Under the pieces are notes generated by a model that worked only from the letters and a program-made list of their open reading frames with translations, did not search any database and was not told the DNA's origin. Shown here one piece after another: positions 9,068 to 17,315 of a stretch of 64,000 nucleotides of DNA (its first letter is position 1; each line of letters opens with the position of its first letter). The position numbers and the translations under genes were made by a program. The DNA is from Fusobacterium varium (GTDB lineage Bacteria; Fusobacteriota; Fusobacteriia; Fusobacteriales; Fusobacteriaceae), in contig LR134390.1 of NCBI GenBank assembly GCA_900637705.1, forward strand, positions 1,798,001 to 1,862,000, read 5' to 3'.

Positions 9068-9814
9068 TTATGAGGCTTCATCTATAATTTTCCCATTCAT
9101 AAATGAGGCTGTTCCCAAAAGTTTTCCATTTTCATAAAACATACTCCAATCTCCATCTAACATATCATCTTTAAAATGACCTATTGCACTAATCACTCCA
9201 TTTTCATAGTATCTTATATATCTTCCATTTTTACTGTGTTTCTTGTATTCTTCCTTTATTTCAATCTCCCCATTTTCAAAATAATATATAACTGCTCCTT
9301 CTAGTTGAGCATTTACAAAATTTCTAACTATCTGCATTTTTCCATTTTGATAGTACAATATATTTCTTCCATGAAGTATATTATCCTTAAACATACTACT
9401 CTCTTGAATTTCTCCATTAGGATAATAAACCAATTTCTGTCCATTCAGTTTTCCTTTTTTAAAAAATGCCCTCATTTTAATATTTCCATTATCAAAATAT
9501 TTTACCCATTCTCCGTCCATTTGATCATCTTTAAAAAAAATATATTCTTCAATATTGCCATTAGGATAAAACTGAGAAAAATCCCCATTAAGTTTCCCTT
9601 CTTTATATTCAGCTATCTCTTTTAATAAACCGTTAGGATAATACTTTTTACTTATTCCATTTTTAATTCCATCTTCATATGTTTCCTCTTCTTTTAAAAT
9701 ATCTGTAGGATACCTGCATATCAATTTACCAGTAAAAGGTTCATTTTCTCCAATTACATATGCTATTTCATTTATAAAAACTTTGTTAAAAAAAGGCACT
9801 TCTCTTACAATCAT
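9068..9814 (-). CDS. MORN/YwqK-repeat protein under a cobalamin riboswitch
   Basis: A 248-residue protein with about eight copies of YYPNGxxxExxxFKDxxLxG, the same repeat class as the exported protein at 4169-4762 but without a signal peptide. The start MIVREVPFF at 9814 has GGAGG seven bases upstream; an upstream in-frame ATG at 9838 lies in the riboswitch terminator region and lacks a ribosome site. It is the first gene after the cobalamin riboswitch at 9961-10118, with the terminator hairpin ending just before it. Why a repeat protein of this type would be repressed by B12 is unclear. Confidence 0.8.
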   Translation of the reverse strand: MIVREVPFFNKVFINEIAYVIGENEPFTGKLICRYPTDILKEEETYEDGIKNGISKKYYPNGLLKEIAEYKEGKLNGDFSQFYPNGNIEEYIFFKDDQMDGEWVKYFDNGNIKMRAFFKKGKLNGQKLVYYPNGEIQESSMFKDNILHGRNILYYQNGKMQIVRNFVNAQLEGAVIYYFENGEIEIKEEYKKHSKNGRYIRYYENGVISAIGHFKDDMLDGDWSMFYENGKLLGTASFMNGKIIDEAS

Positions 9815-9839
9815 CTCTATCCCTCCATTTTTTGCCATA

Positions 9840-9877
9840 AAAAAATCCCAAAACTTACAATCATGTAAATTCTGGGA
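9840..9877 (-). terminator. Terminator of cobalamin riboswitch 4
   Basis: On the minus strand TCCCAGAATTTACA and TGTAAGTTTTGGGA pair and are followed by seven T. The T run ends just before the ribosome site of the MORN-repeat gene. Confidence 0.8.
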
Positions 9878-9960
9878 TTAAATACTTTGCACCAAAAAAT
9901 AAATAACAAAATACAATCTCTAAATTCACACTCGTCCTCGCAAGTTGATATTTTATATCA

Positions 9961-10118
9961 AAGGCAGGTCTCCTGACTTAGAATCATTTTACTCACACAC
10001 CTTCCCAAGATTATATTTACATCTCAGTGGCAATCTGCTTTCATCCTCATTACAGTGGCGGGACCGTTTGAGATTTTCACTCAATTCCCTTTTAATCTAG
10101 TAGATACTAGAACCATTT
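9961..10118 (-). ncRNA. Cobalamin riboswitch 4 (MORN-repeat operon)
   Basis: Minus strand: GGTTCTAG start, AAAAGGGAATTGAGTG, CGGTCCCGCCACTGTAATGA, GCCACTGAG, TTGGGAAGG, and closing AAGTCAGGAGACCTGCC. All B12-box blocks are present. The upstream 10119-10240 is AT-rich; only a weak TACAAT -10 (10138-10133) with no good -35 is visible. Confidence 0.94.
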
Positions 10119-10240
10119 GATATTTTTATTCTATTGTAACTCTATATTGACTTTTTTTACTTTTTACATTAATTAGAACAATACTTTTTAATCATTCAAT
10201 TTCAACAAAATATATTCAAACTTTATAAAAAATATTTAAC

Positions 10241-10552
10241 TTAAGAATTTGCTCCTCTTACTATCTCAACTTTAGATATATTTCCAAAATCATTTAAAGC
10301 TCTTGTAAAAGAACTTTTGATAAGTTCCATATATTTTTTTATATGTTCTTCTCCACTATTGATACAGTCTACTGTCATTTTATATACAGCATTTTCATCT
10401 TTAAAAAAATAAAGGTTAACAGTATCCATCACTGTAAATATTTCCATTTCTGCTATATCACAAGGTATATTATGATTTTTTGCTTCTTCTACAGCTTTAT
10501 TTATAAGTAATGCTGGTATTATAGAATTTGTACTCTCTGAATTGATTCTCAT
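10241..10552 (-). CDS. Hypothetical protein after exbBD-tonB
   Basis: A 103-residue protein from the ATG at 10552 (MRINSESTNSIIPALLINKA); GGGAG lies nine bases upstream. An ATG at 10597 would add 15 residues but has no ribosome site. It looks like a small soluble alpha/beta protein, with EMEIFTVMDTVNLYFFKDE in the middle and EHIKKYMELIKSSFTRALNDFG as a likely helix. It lies about 105 nt after tonB on the same strand and may be the last gene of that riboswitch-controlled operon. No family recognised. Confidence 0.55.
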   Translation of the reverse strand: MRINSESTNSIIPALLINKAVEEAKNHNIPCDIAEMEIFTVMDTVNLYFFKDENAVYKMTVDCINSGEEHIKKYMELIKSSFTRALNDFGNISKVEIVRGANS

Positions 10553-10657
10553 ACTTATCATCTCCCTATTAAAATTTGTAGCATTTATTAAAAACATTTA
10601 TTTTATACTTTATTTTCTTGTTTCTGATTTTTAAAACCATCATTATTTTATATCTGG

Positions 10658-11356
10658 TTATTTTACATTAAATCTAAAGTCTTTATAAAAATATAGTTTT
10701 ATCTTTTCTCCATGGTAAATTATTGGATCAAATTCCCATTTTTTAAGAGCTTTCTCCACTTCTTTTCTAAAACCGTAAGAGGTGAAATTATCCAGAAAAA
10801 TTATCTCCTCCACTTTTCCATTTAATCCTATAAGAAATTTTGTTTTTATAACTACTTCATTTCGATAGTTAGCTCTTTTAGCAAGGATAGGATATTCAGG
10901 ATTGACTTCTCTTTTTATCCTGTATTTAATTCCTCCTCCACTCCTTTGATCTCCTATATATGTTCCTGTACCGTCTTTTACCAATCCTGCCAAAGGATTG
11001 TATGGTGCTGAATTTTCAGACGCTGTTTCTTTTTTGTTTTCTTCTACAGCCTCCTCTTTTACTATTTCCTCTTTCTTTTTAACTTCTTTTTTAACAATTT
11101 TTTTTACGATTTTCTTTTCTATTTTTTTCTCTATTTTCTTTTCTTCCTTTGGTTTTTCCTCTTTTTCAGGCTCTGGCTGTACAAGAGATTGCAATGGAGC
11201 TGGAGCTGGTGTATTATTTTCTACTTTCAATTCACTAAGGTATACAAGGACATTTTTACTGTCCAATTTTATATCTTTCACAGGTTTGGTATATATAGCA
11301 AAAAGCAGCAACAGATGACATAAAAAAGAGAATATATAAAATTTCAACCTTATCAC
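10658..11356 (-). CDS. tonB: TonB energy-transducing protein
   Basis: A 232-residue protein with one N-terminal membrane segment (FYIFSFLCHLLLLFAIY), a long Pro/Glu/Lys periplasmic spacer, and a C-terminal TonB fold: the YPILAKRANYRNEVVIKTKF block, then the conserved GLNGKVEEI. It links the proton-driven ExbBD motor to TonB receptors. The GTG at 11356 directly follows the exbD stop; a TTG nine bases inside (MKFYIF) has a better-spaced AGGTGATAAGG and may be the true start. Third gene of exbB-exbD-tonB, under cobalamin riboswitch 5, which makes it a dedicated motor for the B12 receptors. Confidence 0.9.
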   Translation of the reverse strand: MIRLKFYIFSFLCHLLLLFAIYTKPVKDIKLDSKNVLVYLSELKVENNTPAPAPLQSLVQPEPEKEEKPKEEKKIEKKIEKKIVKKIVKKEVKKKEEIVKEEAVEENKKETASENSAPYNPLAGLVKDGTGTYIGDQRSGGGIKYRIKREVNPEYPILAKRANYRNEVVIKTKFLIGLNGKVEEIIFLDNFTSYGFRKEVEKALKKWEFDPIIYHGEKIKLYFYKDFRFNVK

Positions 11357-11767
11357 CTACTTTATACTATTTATTTCCAGTTTTTCCAGACCAATATTTT
11401 TTAACCTTCCCATAGTTTCTATTACAGTTTCATATCTTAAATCTTTATCTGCACTTACAATAAGAGTCTGTTCTTTTCTCCCTTTCATCAATTCTTTTAC
11501 TGATTCTTCTAGTTTTTCATTTTCTATTTCTATAGAATTTTCTCCATTTTTAAAGAAATACTTTCCATCTTTATCTATTATCAGTTCAACTCCCTCTTCT
11601 GTCACGTTTATTTCTTCTACAGAAGATTTAGGAAGATTCATATCAAATTTATTATACTGGCTGAAAGTTGTCACCAGCATAAAAAATATCAAAAGCTGAA
11701 AAACTACATCTATTAGTGGAGTCATATCAGGATTGATTATCCCCTTCTTTCTTCTCAGCTCTCTCAT
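11357..11767 (-). CDS. exbD: ExbD/TolR-family biopolymer transport protein
   Basis: A 136-residue protein: short cytoplasmic start, one membrane segment holding the essential Asp of the family (PDMTPLIDVVFQLLIFFM, about residue 20), then a periplasmic domain. The start overlaps the exbB stop by 4 nt (ATGA). It forms the proton-conducting complex with ExbB that powers TonB. Confidence 0.93.
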   Translation of the reverse strand: MRELRRKKGIINPDMTPLIDVVFQLLIFFMLVTTFSQYNKFDMNLPKSSVEEINVTEEGVELIIDKDGKYFFKNGENSIEIENEKLEESVKELMKGRKEQTLIVSADKDLRYETVIETMGRLKNIGLEKLEINSIK

Positions 11768-12393
11768 ATTTTTTCCTTCTTTCCAGCCTTTTTAATATTA
11801 ATAAGTGCAGTTGAAGTTTTTTCTATTTCAAGCATCACCTTATCAGCTTTTCTATTGAAAGTATTGTAAGCTATTATCGCAGGTATAGCTATAAGCAGTC
11901 CTGCTGCTGTTGTAAGAAGAGCCTCTGAAATTCCATTAGCTACCACATTTGGATCTCCTGCCCCCTGTAATGCTATCGCTTTAAAAGATTTTATCATTCC
12001 CAATACAGTTCCAAGAAGTCCAGCCATAGGAGAAATATATGCAACTATTCCCAAAATAGATAATCTTCTCTCCAAGTTTTCTATTTGCTCCAAGGCTTTT
12101 TCTTTCATTAATTTTTCTTTGCTTTCATAAAGATCATCTTCATTCTGATATGCCAGAAGTATACTTTTCACTGTTCTTGATACAGAATTATTAGTTTTAT
12201 CACATAATTCCATAGCTTCCTTTTCTTTTCCAGCTCTTACCAGAGATACTATCTCCTCTTTAAATTCCTTTGTTATTCCCTGTTCATTTTTCATAAAATA
12301 AGCAGTTCTTTCTAATATTGTCCCCAGTCCCAGAATAGACAACACAGCTAAAAGCCACATCATCATTCCACCTTCTATGAAGTAAGTATACAT
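11764..12393 (-). CDS. exbB: ExbB/TolQ-family proton channel protein
   Basis: A 209-residue protein with three membrane segments: one at the N-terminus (GGMMMWLLAVLSILGLGTI) and two in the second half (LSILGIVAYISPMAGLLGTVLGMI and EALLTTAAGLLIAIPAIIAYN), with a cytoplasmic helical insert between. These are the MotA/TolQ/ExbB channel signatures. It is the first gene of the exbB-exbD-tonB operon, preceded by a riboswitch terminator at 12433-12495. Confidence 0.93.
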   Translation of the reverse strand: MYTYFIEGGMMMWLLAVLSILGLGTILERTAYFMKNEQGITKEFKEEIVSLVRAGKEKEAMELCDKTNNSVSRTVKSILLAYQNEDDLYESKEKLMKEKALEQIENLERRLSILGIVAYISPMAGLLGTVLGMIKSFKAIALQGAGDPNVVANGISEALLTTAAGLLIAIPAIIAYNTFNRKADKVMLEIEKTSTALINIKKAGKKEKI

Positions 12394-12432
12394 TTTGCCT
12401 CCTAATCTATTTTAATCAATATTACTTATAAT

Positions 12433-12495
12433 AAAAAAATCCCTGATAAAACTTAAATAGTGCTTACAAGCCCCCATTTTTGTTTTTATCAGAGA
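12433..12495 (-). terminator. Terminator of cobalamin riboswitch 5
   Basis: Minus strand TCTCTGATAAAAAC pairs with GTTTTATCAGGGA across a loop of about 35 nt and is followed by seven T. It lies between the aptamer and exbB. Confidence 0.75.
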
Positions 12496-12578
12496 ATCTT
12501 AAATATCATATTACTTAAAAATATTTAATTTTTTATTCTCTCTTTTTCCCACCGAAAAAGTAAAAAAAACTAGTTTTT

Positions 12579-12727
12579 AGGTAAGTCTTCTGACTCAGTT
12601 TCATTCTACTCCCTACCTTCCCAGATTAAATATAATCCAGTGGTTTTTGGTTTCGTCCACTTTACAGTAGCGGGGGCTGTGAGGGATTTTCACCCTACTT
12701 CCTCTATTAAGCCTTTTGGCACCTAAC
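12579..12727 (-). ncRNA. Cobalamin riboswitch 5 (exbB-exbD-tonB)
   Basis: Minus strand: TAGGTGCC start, TTAATAGAGGAAGTAGGGTG, GCCCCCGCTACTGTAAAGTGG, CCACTGG, TGGGAAGG, and closing GAGTCAGAAGACTTACC. A riboswitch controlling the energy-transducing motor itself, in addition to receptors and transporters, indicates that this ExbBD-TonB set serves corrinoid uptake. Confidence 0.94.
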
Positions 12728-12740
12728 ACTATCTACTATA

Positions 12741-12769
12741 ATAGTACAATCTTAATTATTTTTTGTCAA
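12741..12769 (-). promoter_or_regulatory. Sigma70 promoter for riboswitch 5
   Basis: Minus strand TTGACA (12769-12764), 17-bp spacer, TACTAT (12746-12741). Confidence 0.75.
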
Positions 12770-12823
12770 TCTTTTATTAAGAAGAATATAAAAAATGACT
12801 ACATTTAAAATTTAACATAAATA

Positions 12824-13603
12824 TCATTTAACTATCCCCTTCAATCTAAAATATGGAATTCCATCTTCCATTTCTATTGATGAGTCCACTCTATATACCT
12901 CTCTTATAAGCTGTGGGGTAAGAACTTCCAAAGATTTTCCCTCTTTGTATTTCTTCCCATCTTTAAGAACAATTATTCTGTCACTGTATTGAACTGCCTG
13001 GTTTAAATCATGAAGCACCATAATTATAGTTATACCAAGATTTTGATTTAATTCTTTTACCAATTCCATTATTTCAAACTGGTGACATATATCCAAATAA
13101 GTAGTAGGTTCATCCAGCAGAAGTATTCCTGTCTTTTGTGCAATAACCATTGCTATCCATACTTTCTGTCTTTCTCCACCTGACAGGCTCATTACCTTTC
13201 TATCTTTAAAATTATCCAATTTACATATTGCAACAGCCCAATCCACAATATCTTTATCCTCTTGATTATACACCTCATACCATTTTTTATGTGGAACCCT
13301 TCCATACATGATAAAATCATAAACAGTTATATCATCTGGAATTTCATTATTTTGTGAAACAAATGCGAGCTTTTTTGCAAATTCCTTATTTTTTATATGG
13401 CTTATCTCTTCTCCATCTAAATATATGCTTCCATTTTTACATGGAAGTACTCTTGATACAGCTTTTAAAAGAGTAGATTTCCCACAACCGTTAGTTCCTA
13501 TTATAGAAACTATCTCTCCTTTATTTATTTCTATATCCAGGTCATGTATAATTACCTTTTCTCCATAGGCAAGCTCTATATTATGTCCTTTTATCCTTTC
13601 CAT
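12824..13603 (-). CDS. ABC transporter ATPase, BtuD/FecE-like
   Basis: A 259-residue ATPase: Walker A GTNGCGKST, signature LSGGERQKVWIAM, Walker B ILLLDEPTTYLD and switch His in VLHDLN. These are typical of the Fe-siderophore/B12 importer class. I prefer the ATG at 13603, one base after the permease stop, with AGGTG six bases upstream; a GTG at 13612 would overlap the permease. It drives uptake by the FecCD permease at 13605-14606 together with the broken binding protein upstream. Confidence 0.9.
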   Translation of the reverse strand: MERIKGHNIELAYGEKVIIHDLDIEINKGEIVSIIGTNGCGKSTLLKAVSRVLPCKNGSIYLDGEEISHIKNKEFAKKLAFVSQNNEIPDDITVYDFIMYGRVPHKKWYEVYNQEDKDIVDWAVAICKLDNFKDRKVMSLSGGERQKVWIAMVIAQKTGILLLDEPTTYLDICHQFEIMELVKELNQNLGITIIMVLHDLNQAVQYSDRIIVLKDGKKYKEGKSLEVLTPQLIREVYRVDSSIEMEDGIPYFRLKGIVK

Positions 13604-13604
13604 A

Positions 13605-14606
13605 TTAGTCACCTACCTTTCTCAGCAGATAAAGAAAGAAAGGCACACCAATTACAGCCATTACTATCCCTGCTGGTATTTCAATAGGTGAAAACATAGT
13701 TCTTGATATTGTATCAGCTACTACCAGCACCACAGCTCCAAGCAGTCCAGCAAAAGGCACTAGATATGTATGATCTGAGCCTATTATTAATCTGGCTATG
13801 TGTGGAACTATTAACCCCACAAATCCTATTAATCCAACATTAGCAACTGATATTCCTGTTAAAAAACAGGCAAGAGCACAAAGCTTTAATCTTTTCTTAG
13901 GAATATCCACTCCTAAATTTACAGCAAAATTATCTCCAAGCTGAAGTATATTTGCATCTCTTATCATTGTAAAACATGCCAGAATCCCAACCAATGTATA
14001 TGGCAGAAGTCCTGTTACATGCCTCCAGTTTTTTCCATTTAAGCTTCCATTGAGCCAAGACAATACTCCCTGTATCTCATCACTAAATAATATAAACATC
14101 AAACCTGTAATACTTCCCAATATGGCATTTATAGCTACCCCTGACAATATTACTCTTATAGGTTTCAATCCTTTTTTCCAAGCCAGCATGAACACAACTG
14201 CGCAAGCTATTGCTCCTCCAACAAATGCAGAAAAATTCATAAAAAATATAGCTTTTGGATATAGTATCATAATAATTAAAGCAGTGACACTGGCTCCTGA
14301 TGACACCCCTGTCAATCCCGGATCAGCCAGTGGATTTTTCATTACAGCCTGGAGCAGTACTCCAGCCAGTGAGAGATTACACCCTACCATTACAGCAATC
14401 AATATACGTGGTATTCTAATATCCCACAAAATAGCTTTTAATATCTCATCATCATAACTTTTCATAAAAAGAGATTTCAATATTTCAACAGAAGTATAAT
14501 TTACACTTCCAAATCTCACCGAGAATATTACTGAAAAGCCTAAAATGATTAGAGCAGTAAAGATAAGAATTATCTTCCTTCCTCTCTTATCTTTATTCAT
14601 AAACAT
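13605..14606 (-). CDS. FecCD-family ABC permease (BtuC-like), second copy
   Basis: A 333-residue protein with nine to ten membrane segments and family blocks: LRIPRILIAVMVG near the N-terminus, QAVMKNPLADPGLTGVSSGAS, the central NLGVDIPKKRLK, and GLIGFVGLIVPHIARL near the end. Its start overlaps the end of the binding-protein gene; a second in-frame ATG lies two codons in. Middle gene of the btuF-C-D set under cobalamin riboswitch 6. Confidence 0.92.
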   Translation of the reverse strand: MFMNKDKRGRKIILIFTALIILGFSVIFSVRFGSVNYTSVEILKSLFMKSYDDEILKAILWDIRIPRILIAVMVGCNLSLAGVLLQAVMKNPLADPGLTGVSSGASVTALIIMILYPKAIFFMNFSAFVGGAIACAVVFMLAWKKGLKPIRVILSGVAINAILGSITGLMFILFSDEIQGVLSWLNGSLNGKNWRHVTGLLPYTLVGILACFTMIRDANILQLGDNFAVNLGVDIPKKRLKLCALACFLTGISVANVGLIGFVGLIVPHIARLIIGSDHTYLVPFAGLLGAVVLVVADTISRTMFSPIEIPAGIVMAVIGVPFFLYLLRKVGD

Positions 14607-15494
14607 ATCTGTATAACTCCTCCAATGCGTCTATCGAATTTACCCCAGCACTCATTCTGAACAATGTAGGATCGATATCCAGTATTTTATTATTTTTATA
14701 TGCTTTTGTAAGCTTCCATACAGGATTACTTGAAAATATTTCCTCAAATCCCTCACCATTTTTAGTCTGGCTTGTAGGAAGTCTTAATATAACATCTGGA
14801 TTAGCCTTAATTAACTGCTCCATGCTGAAAGGTACTGATCTTTTTAATAATGCACTGTTGTCAATAGAAGTCACTACATTTTCACAGCCTATTTTATCCA
14901 TAAGTCCCTGTAAAAAATGATTCTTACCAGTCATAAAAAACTTTCTCCATTTCCATAGAGTATGGCTATCCTTTTTTTCTCTTTCCCCTTCAATTTCTCT
15001 GCAAGTATTTCTTCTCTCCTTTTTACATCATCAAGTATGGCTTTTGCTTCTTTATCTTTGTGAAAAGCTTTTCCCAATATCTCAATGGCTTTCATAGATT
15101 CATCATATGTATCTACCTTCATATAAAAACTTGGTATATTAAGATTATCATATTTAGGTTTTAATGCTGGTTTAGAATAAACAGTTGATATTACCAAATC
15201 AGTTTTTAAAGCTTTTACACGTTCCAAATCAGGTATCCCAGATCTTCCTATTCTGGGAACATCATCATATTTTTCAGGTATCTTTGTTGTAGAGCTCGCC
15301 ACCCCTACCAAATCAATATCCAGTGCTGCTAAAAATCTTGATATTATAGCTGAATCAGTGACAACAGCTTTTGGAAAATAGTCCAACTGTAAATCTTCAT
15401 CTCCCTGATGTATAGAAAATTTTTCTTTTCCAAAAGATGCATTTCCTATTATAAGTAAAAATATAGCAATAAAAACAACATATCTTTTTTTCAT
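14593..15494 (-). pseudogene. Periplasmic B12-type binding protein, second copy (one frameshift)
   Basis: With one base restored this is a 300-residue BtuF-like protein: signal peptide MKKRYVVFIAIFLLIIGNASFG, then FPKAVVTDSAIISRFLAALD, PRIGRSGIPDLERVKALK and a C-terminal IDALEELYRYVYE. The frame breaks at the A6 run 14935-14940 (T6 on the coding strand): one extra T changes ESFL-stop into ESFFMTGKNHFLQG and joins 14931-15494 to 14593-14934. Each half alone lacks one lobe. It heads the second BtuFCD operon, so the whole importer would lose its binding protein if the deletion is real. Confidence 0.86.
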
Positions 15495-15528
15495 TTTTTT
15501 CTCCTAAAATTCTATAATTTTATTCAAT

Positions 15529-15558
15529 AAAAAAACCTAGCACAAAGAAACACTAGGC
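15529..15558 (-). terminator. Terminator of cobalamin riboswitch 6
   Basis: Minus strand CCTAG / CTAGG stem with seven T following, about 35 nt before the binding-protein ATG. Confidence 0.75.
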
Positions 15559-15627
15559 TACATCAAAAACTCTTCAAAATTCTATGTAGCATAACTTTCC
15601 TCGGAAGCTTGTACAATAATCTTTCTA

Positions 15628-15771
15628 AGCAGGTCTTCTGACTCATAGCTCAATCACAGTTTTCTCCTTCTCAGACATTAAATCCAATGGTATTTGAAAA
15701 CTATTTGCTAAATCACAGCGGCCGGACCGTTTGAGATTTTCACTCAATTCCCTTTTAATTAATAAAACTTA
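15628..15771 (-). ncRNA. Cobalamin riboswitch 6 (second BtuFCD operon)
   Basis: Minus strand: AATTAAAAGGGAATTGAGTG, the CGGTCCGGCCGCTGTGA core, CCATTGGA, and closing GAGTCAGAAGACCTGC. The core differs from the others (GGCCGC for the usual CCCGCCAC) and the TGGGAAGG block is not clear, so this is the most divergent of the seven and may be a variant or partly degraded aptamer. Confidence 0.85.
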
Positions 15772-15807
15772 GAATAAACATCATATAGCAATATATTTTA
15801 ATACTTT

Positions 15808-15836
15808 AATTTTATTACTTAACTGTCCCTTTGTCA
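15808..15836 (-). promoter_or_regulatory. Sigma70 promoter for riboswitch 6
   Basis: Minus strand TTGACA (15836-15831), 17-bp spacer, TAAAAT (15813-15808). It lies back to back with the promoter of riboswitch 7. Confidence 0.72.
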
Positions 15837-15898
15837 ATGAAGAATTATATAAATATCCTTTCTACCTTGAATTTAAAATTGAATTTTTATTTTAACTA

Positions 15899-15927
15899 TT
15901 GACATTTGAAAGAAAACATAGTATATT
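15899..15927 (+). promoter_or_regulatory. Sigma70 promoter for riboswitch 7
   Basis: TTGACA at 15899-15904, 17-bp spacer, TATATT at 15922-15927. Confidence 0.75.
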
Positions 15928-15952
15928 CTTACTGAACAGAATAATTGAATTT

Positions 15953-16100
15953 GAGGTTCTATATTTAGAATAATTGGGAAGTGAGGTTTAATCCCTCCGC
16001 GGTCCCGCCACTGTGATGCTGACAAAGGATATAACCACTGGATTGTTTAATCTGGGAAGGGTATCTGGAGAATGAAGCTAAGCCAGGAGACCTGCCTCAA
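15953..16100 (+). ncRNA. Cobalamin riboswitch 7 (cbiK)
   Basis: GAGGTTCTATA start, TTGGGAAGTGAGGT, CGGTCCCGCCACTGTGATG, CCACTGG, CTGGGAAGGG, and closing AAGCCAGGAGACCTGCC. It is followed by a terminator at 16174-16206 and the cbiK gene. Confidence 0.94.
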
Positions 16101-16173
16101 ATAATTACTGTGAAATATCATTGCGTGGACAAGAGATATTTACCTTTATTATTTTTATTTAATTAAGGCTTAT

Positions 16174-16206
16174 ATCTCCTAACTAAAAATGGGAGATTTT
16201 TTTTAT
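16174..16206 (+). terminator. Terminator of cobalamin riboswitch 7
   Basis: ATCTCC / GGGAGAT stem followed by eight T, 36 nt before the cbiK start. Confidence 0.75.
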
Positions 16207-16242
16207 TAAAAAAATCCCCATAAATTTATCAGGAGGAAGATT

Positions 16243-17181
16243 ATGGGAAAAATGAGAAACTTATTAGCAGGAGCTTTGCTTCTTGCAGCAGGAACTGCAG
16301 CTTTTGCACATTCAGAAGGAGGATACGTGGAAAACGATTTTTTCAAAGGAATGAAAAAAGGGGACAAAGCAGCTGTGCTTATGGTTCACTTTGGAACTAC
16401 TTATGATGATACTAGGGCTTTAACTATTGATTCTATCAACCAAAAAGCTAAAAAAGAATTTAAAAATGCTGATGTAAAAGAAGCATTTACTTCAAGAATA
16501 GTTATGAGAAGATTAAAAGCCAGAGGAATAGAAAAACAAAATCCTTCAGAAGTTATCAAGGATTTAAAAGCTAATGGTTACACTCATTTGTTGGTACAAG
16601 GTACTCATATTATGAATGGTGTCGAATCTAATAATCTTGCTGAAGAATTAAAAGGATATGAAAAAGATTTTAAAGATATAAGAATGGGAACTCCACTTTT
16701 AACTACTCATGAAGACTATGAAGCTGTTGCTAAAGCTATAGCTAAAAAAATAGGACCTTTAAAAGCTAATCAAGGTGTAGTTTTAGTAGGACATGGAACT
16801 CATCATTTTGGTGGATCTGCTTATGCTATGATGGATTATGTATTTACTGCTGAAGGAATGGATACTTATGCAGTTGGTACAGTTGAAGGATATCCTGAAT
16901 TTGACAATGTTGTTGCTAAATTAAAATCTAAAGGGGTTAAAGATGTTATCTTAATGCCATTTATGTTTGTTGCTGGAGATCATGCTAATAACGATATAGC
17001 TGAAGATTGGAATAACGATCTTAAAGAAGCTGGATTTACAGTTTCTAAAATTATATTAGAAGGTTTAGGACAAAATCCAGATATTCAAAATATCTATATT
17101 GAACATGCTAAATTTGCTGCTCAACACAAACCTGAAGATATGCAGGCTAAAAAAGTTCAATATGCTAATGAGAAAGACTAG
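16243..17181 (+). CDS. cbiK: Exported sirohydrochlorin cobaltochelatase (CbiK family)
   Basis: A 312-residue CbiK-type class II chelatase that inserts Co2+ (or Fe2+) into sirohydrochlorin. GHGTHH (His184) and AGDHANND (His247) match the two metal-coordinating His of CbiK, which are 62 apart in Salmonella and 63 here; a third conserved block is QGTHIMNGVE. The N-terminus MGKMRNLLAGALLLAAGTAAFA is a signal peptide, as in the periplasmic Desulfovibrio CbiK. GGAGG is six bases before the ATG. Control by a cobalamin riboswitch ties it to corrinoid metabolism. A periplasmic chelatase cannot easily serve cytosolic cobalamin synthesis, so it may handle tetrapyrroles or cobalt in the envelope. Confidence 0.9.
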   Translation: MGKMRNLLAGALLLAAGTAAFAHSEGGYVENDFFKGMKKGDKAAVLMVHFGTTYDDTRALTIDSINQKAKKEFKNADVKEAFTSRIVMRRLKARGIEKQNPSEVIKDLKANGYTHLLVQGTHIMNGVESNNLAEELKGYEKDFKDIRMGTPLLTTHEDYEAVAKAIAKKIGPLKANQGVVLVGHGTHHFGGSAYAMMDYVFTAEGMDTYAVGTVEGYPEFDNVVAKLKSKGVKDVILMPFMFVAGDHANNDIAEDWNNDLKEAGFTVSKIILEGLGQNPDIQNIYIEHAKFAAQHKPEDMQAKKVQYANEKD

Positions 17182-17256
17182 TTGATAATAACTTTTTAAA
17201 TAAATCAAATATTTAAACTTTAGTTACAATTTAAATTTTCTGTGTATTAAAAATAG

Positions 17257-17297
17257 AAAAGAGATATTTAGCTTAGACTCCTAAATATCTCTTTTTA
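17257..17297. terminator. Bidirectional terminator between cbiK and the DUF4261 gene
   Basis: A 15-bp perfect stem AAAAGAGATATTTAG against CTAAATATCTCTTTT with T/A runs on both sides, between convergent genes. Confidence 0.85.
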
Positions 17298-17315
17298 ACT
17301 TTATTTTTGTATTAA

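Noticed and set aside
10121-10185. A promoter for riboswitch 4
   Set aside because: There is a TACAAT but no acceptable -35 at 16-18 bp; the TTGACT nearby is on the other strand.
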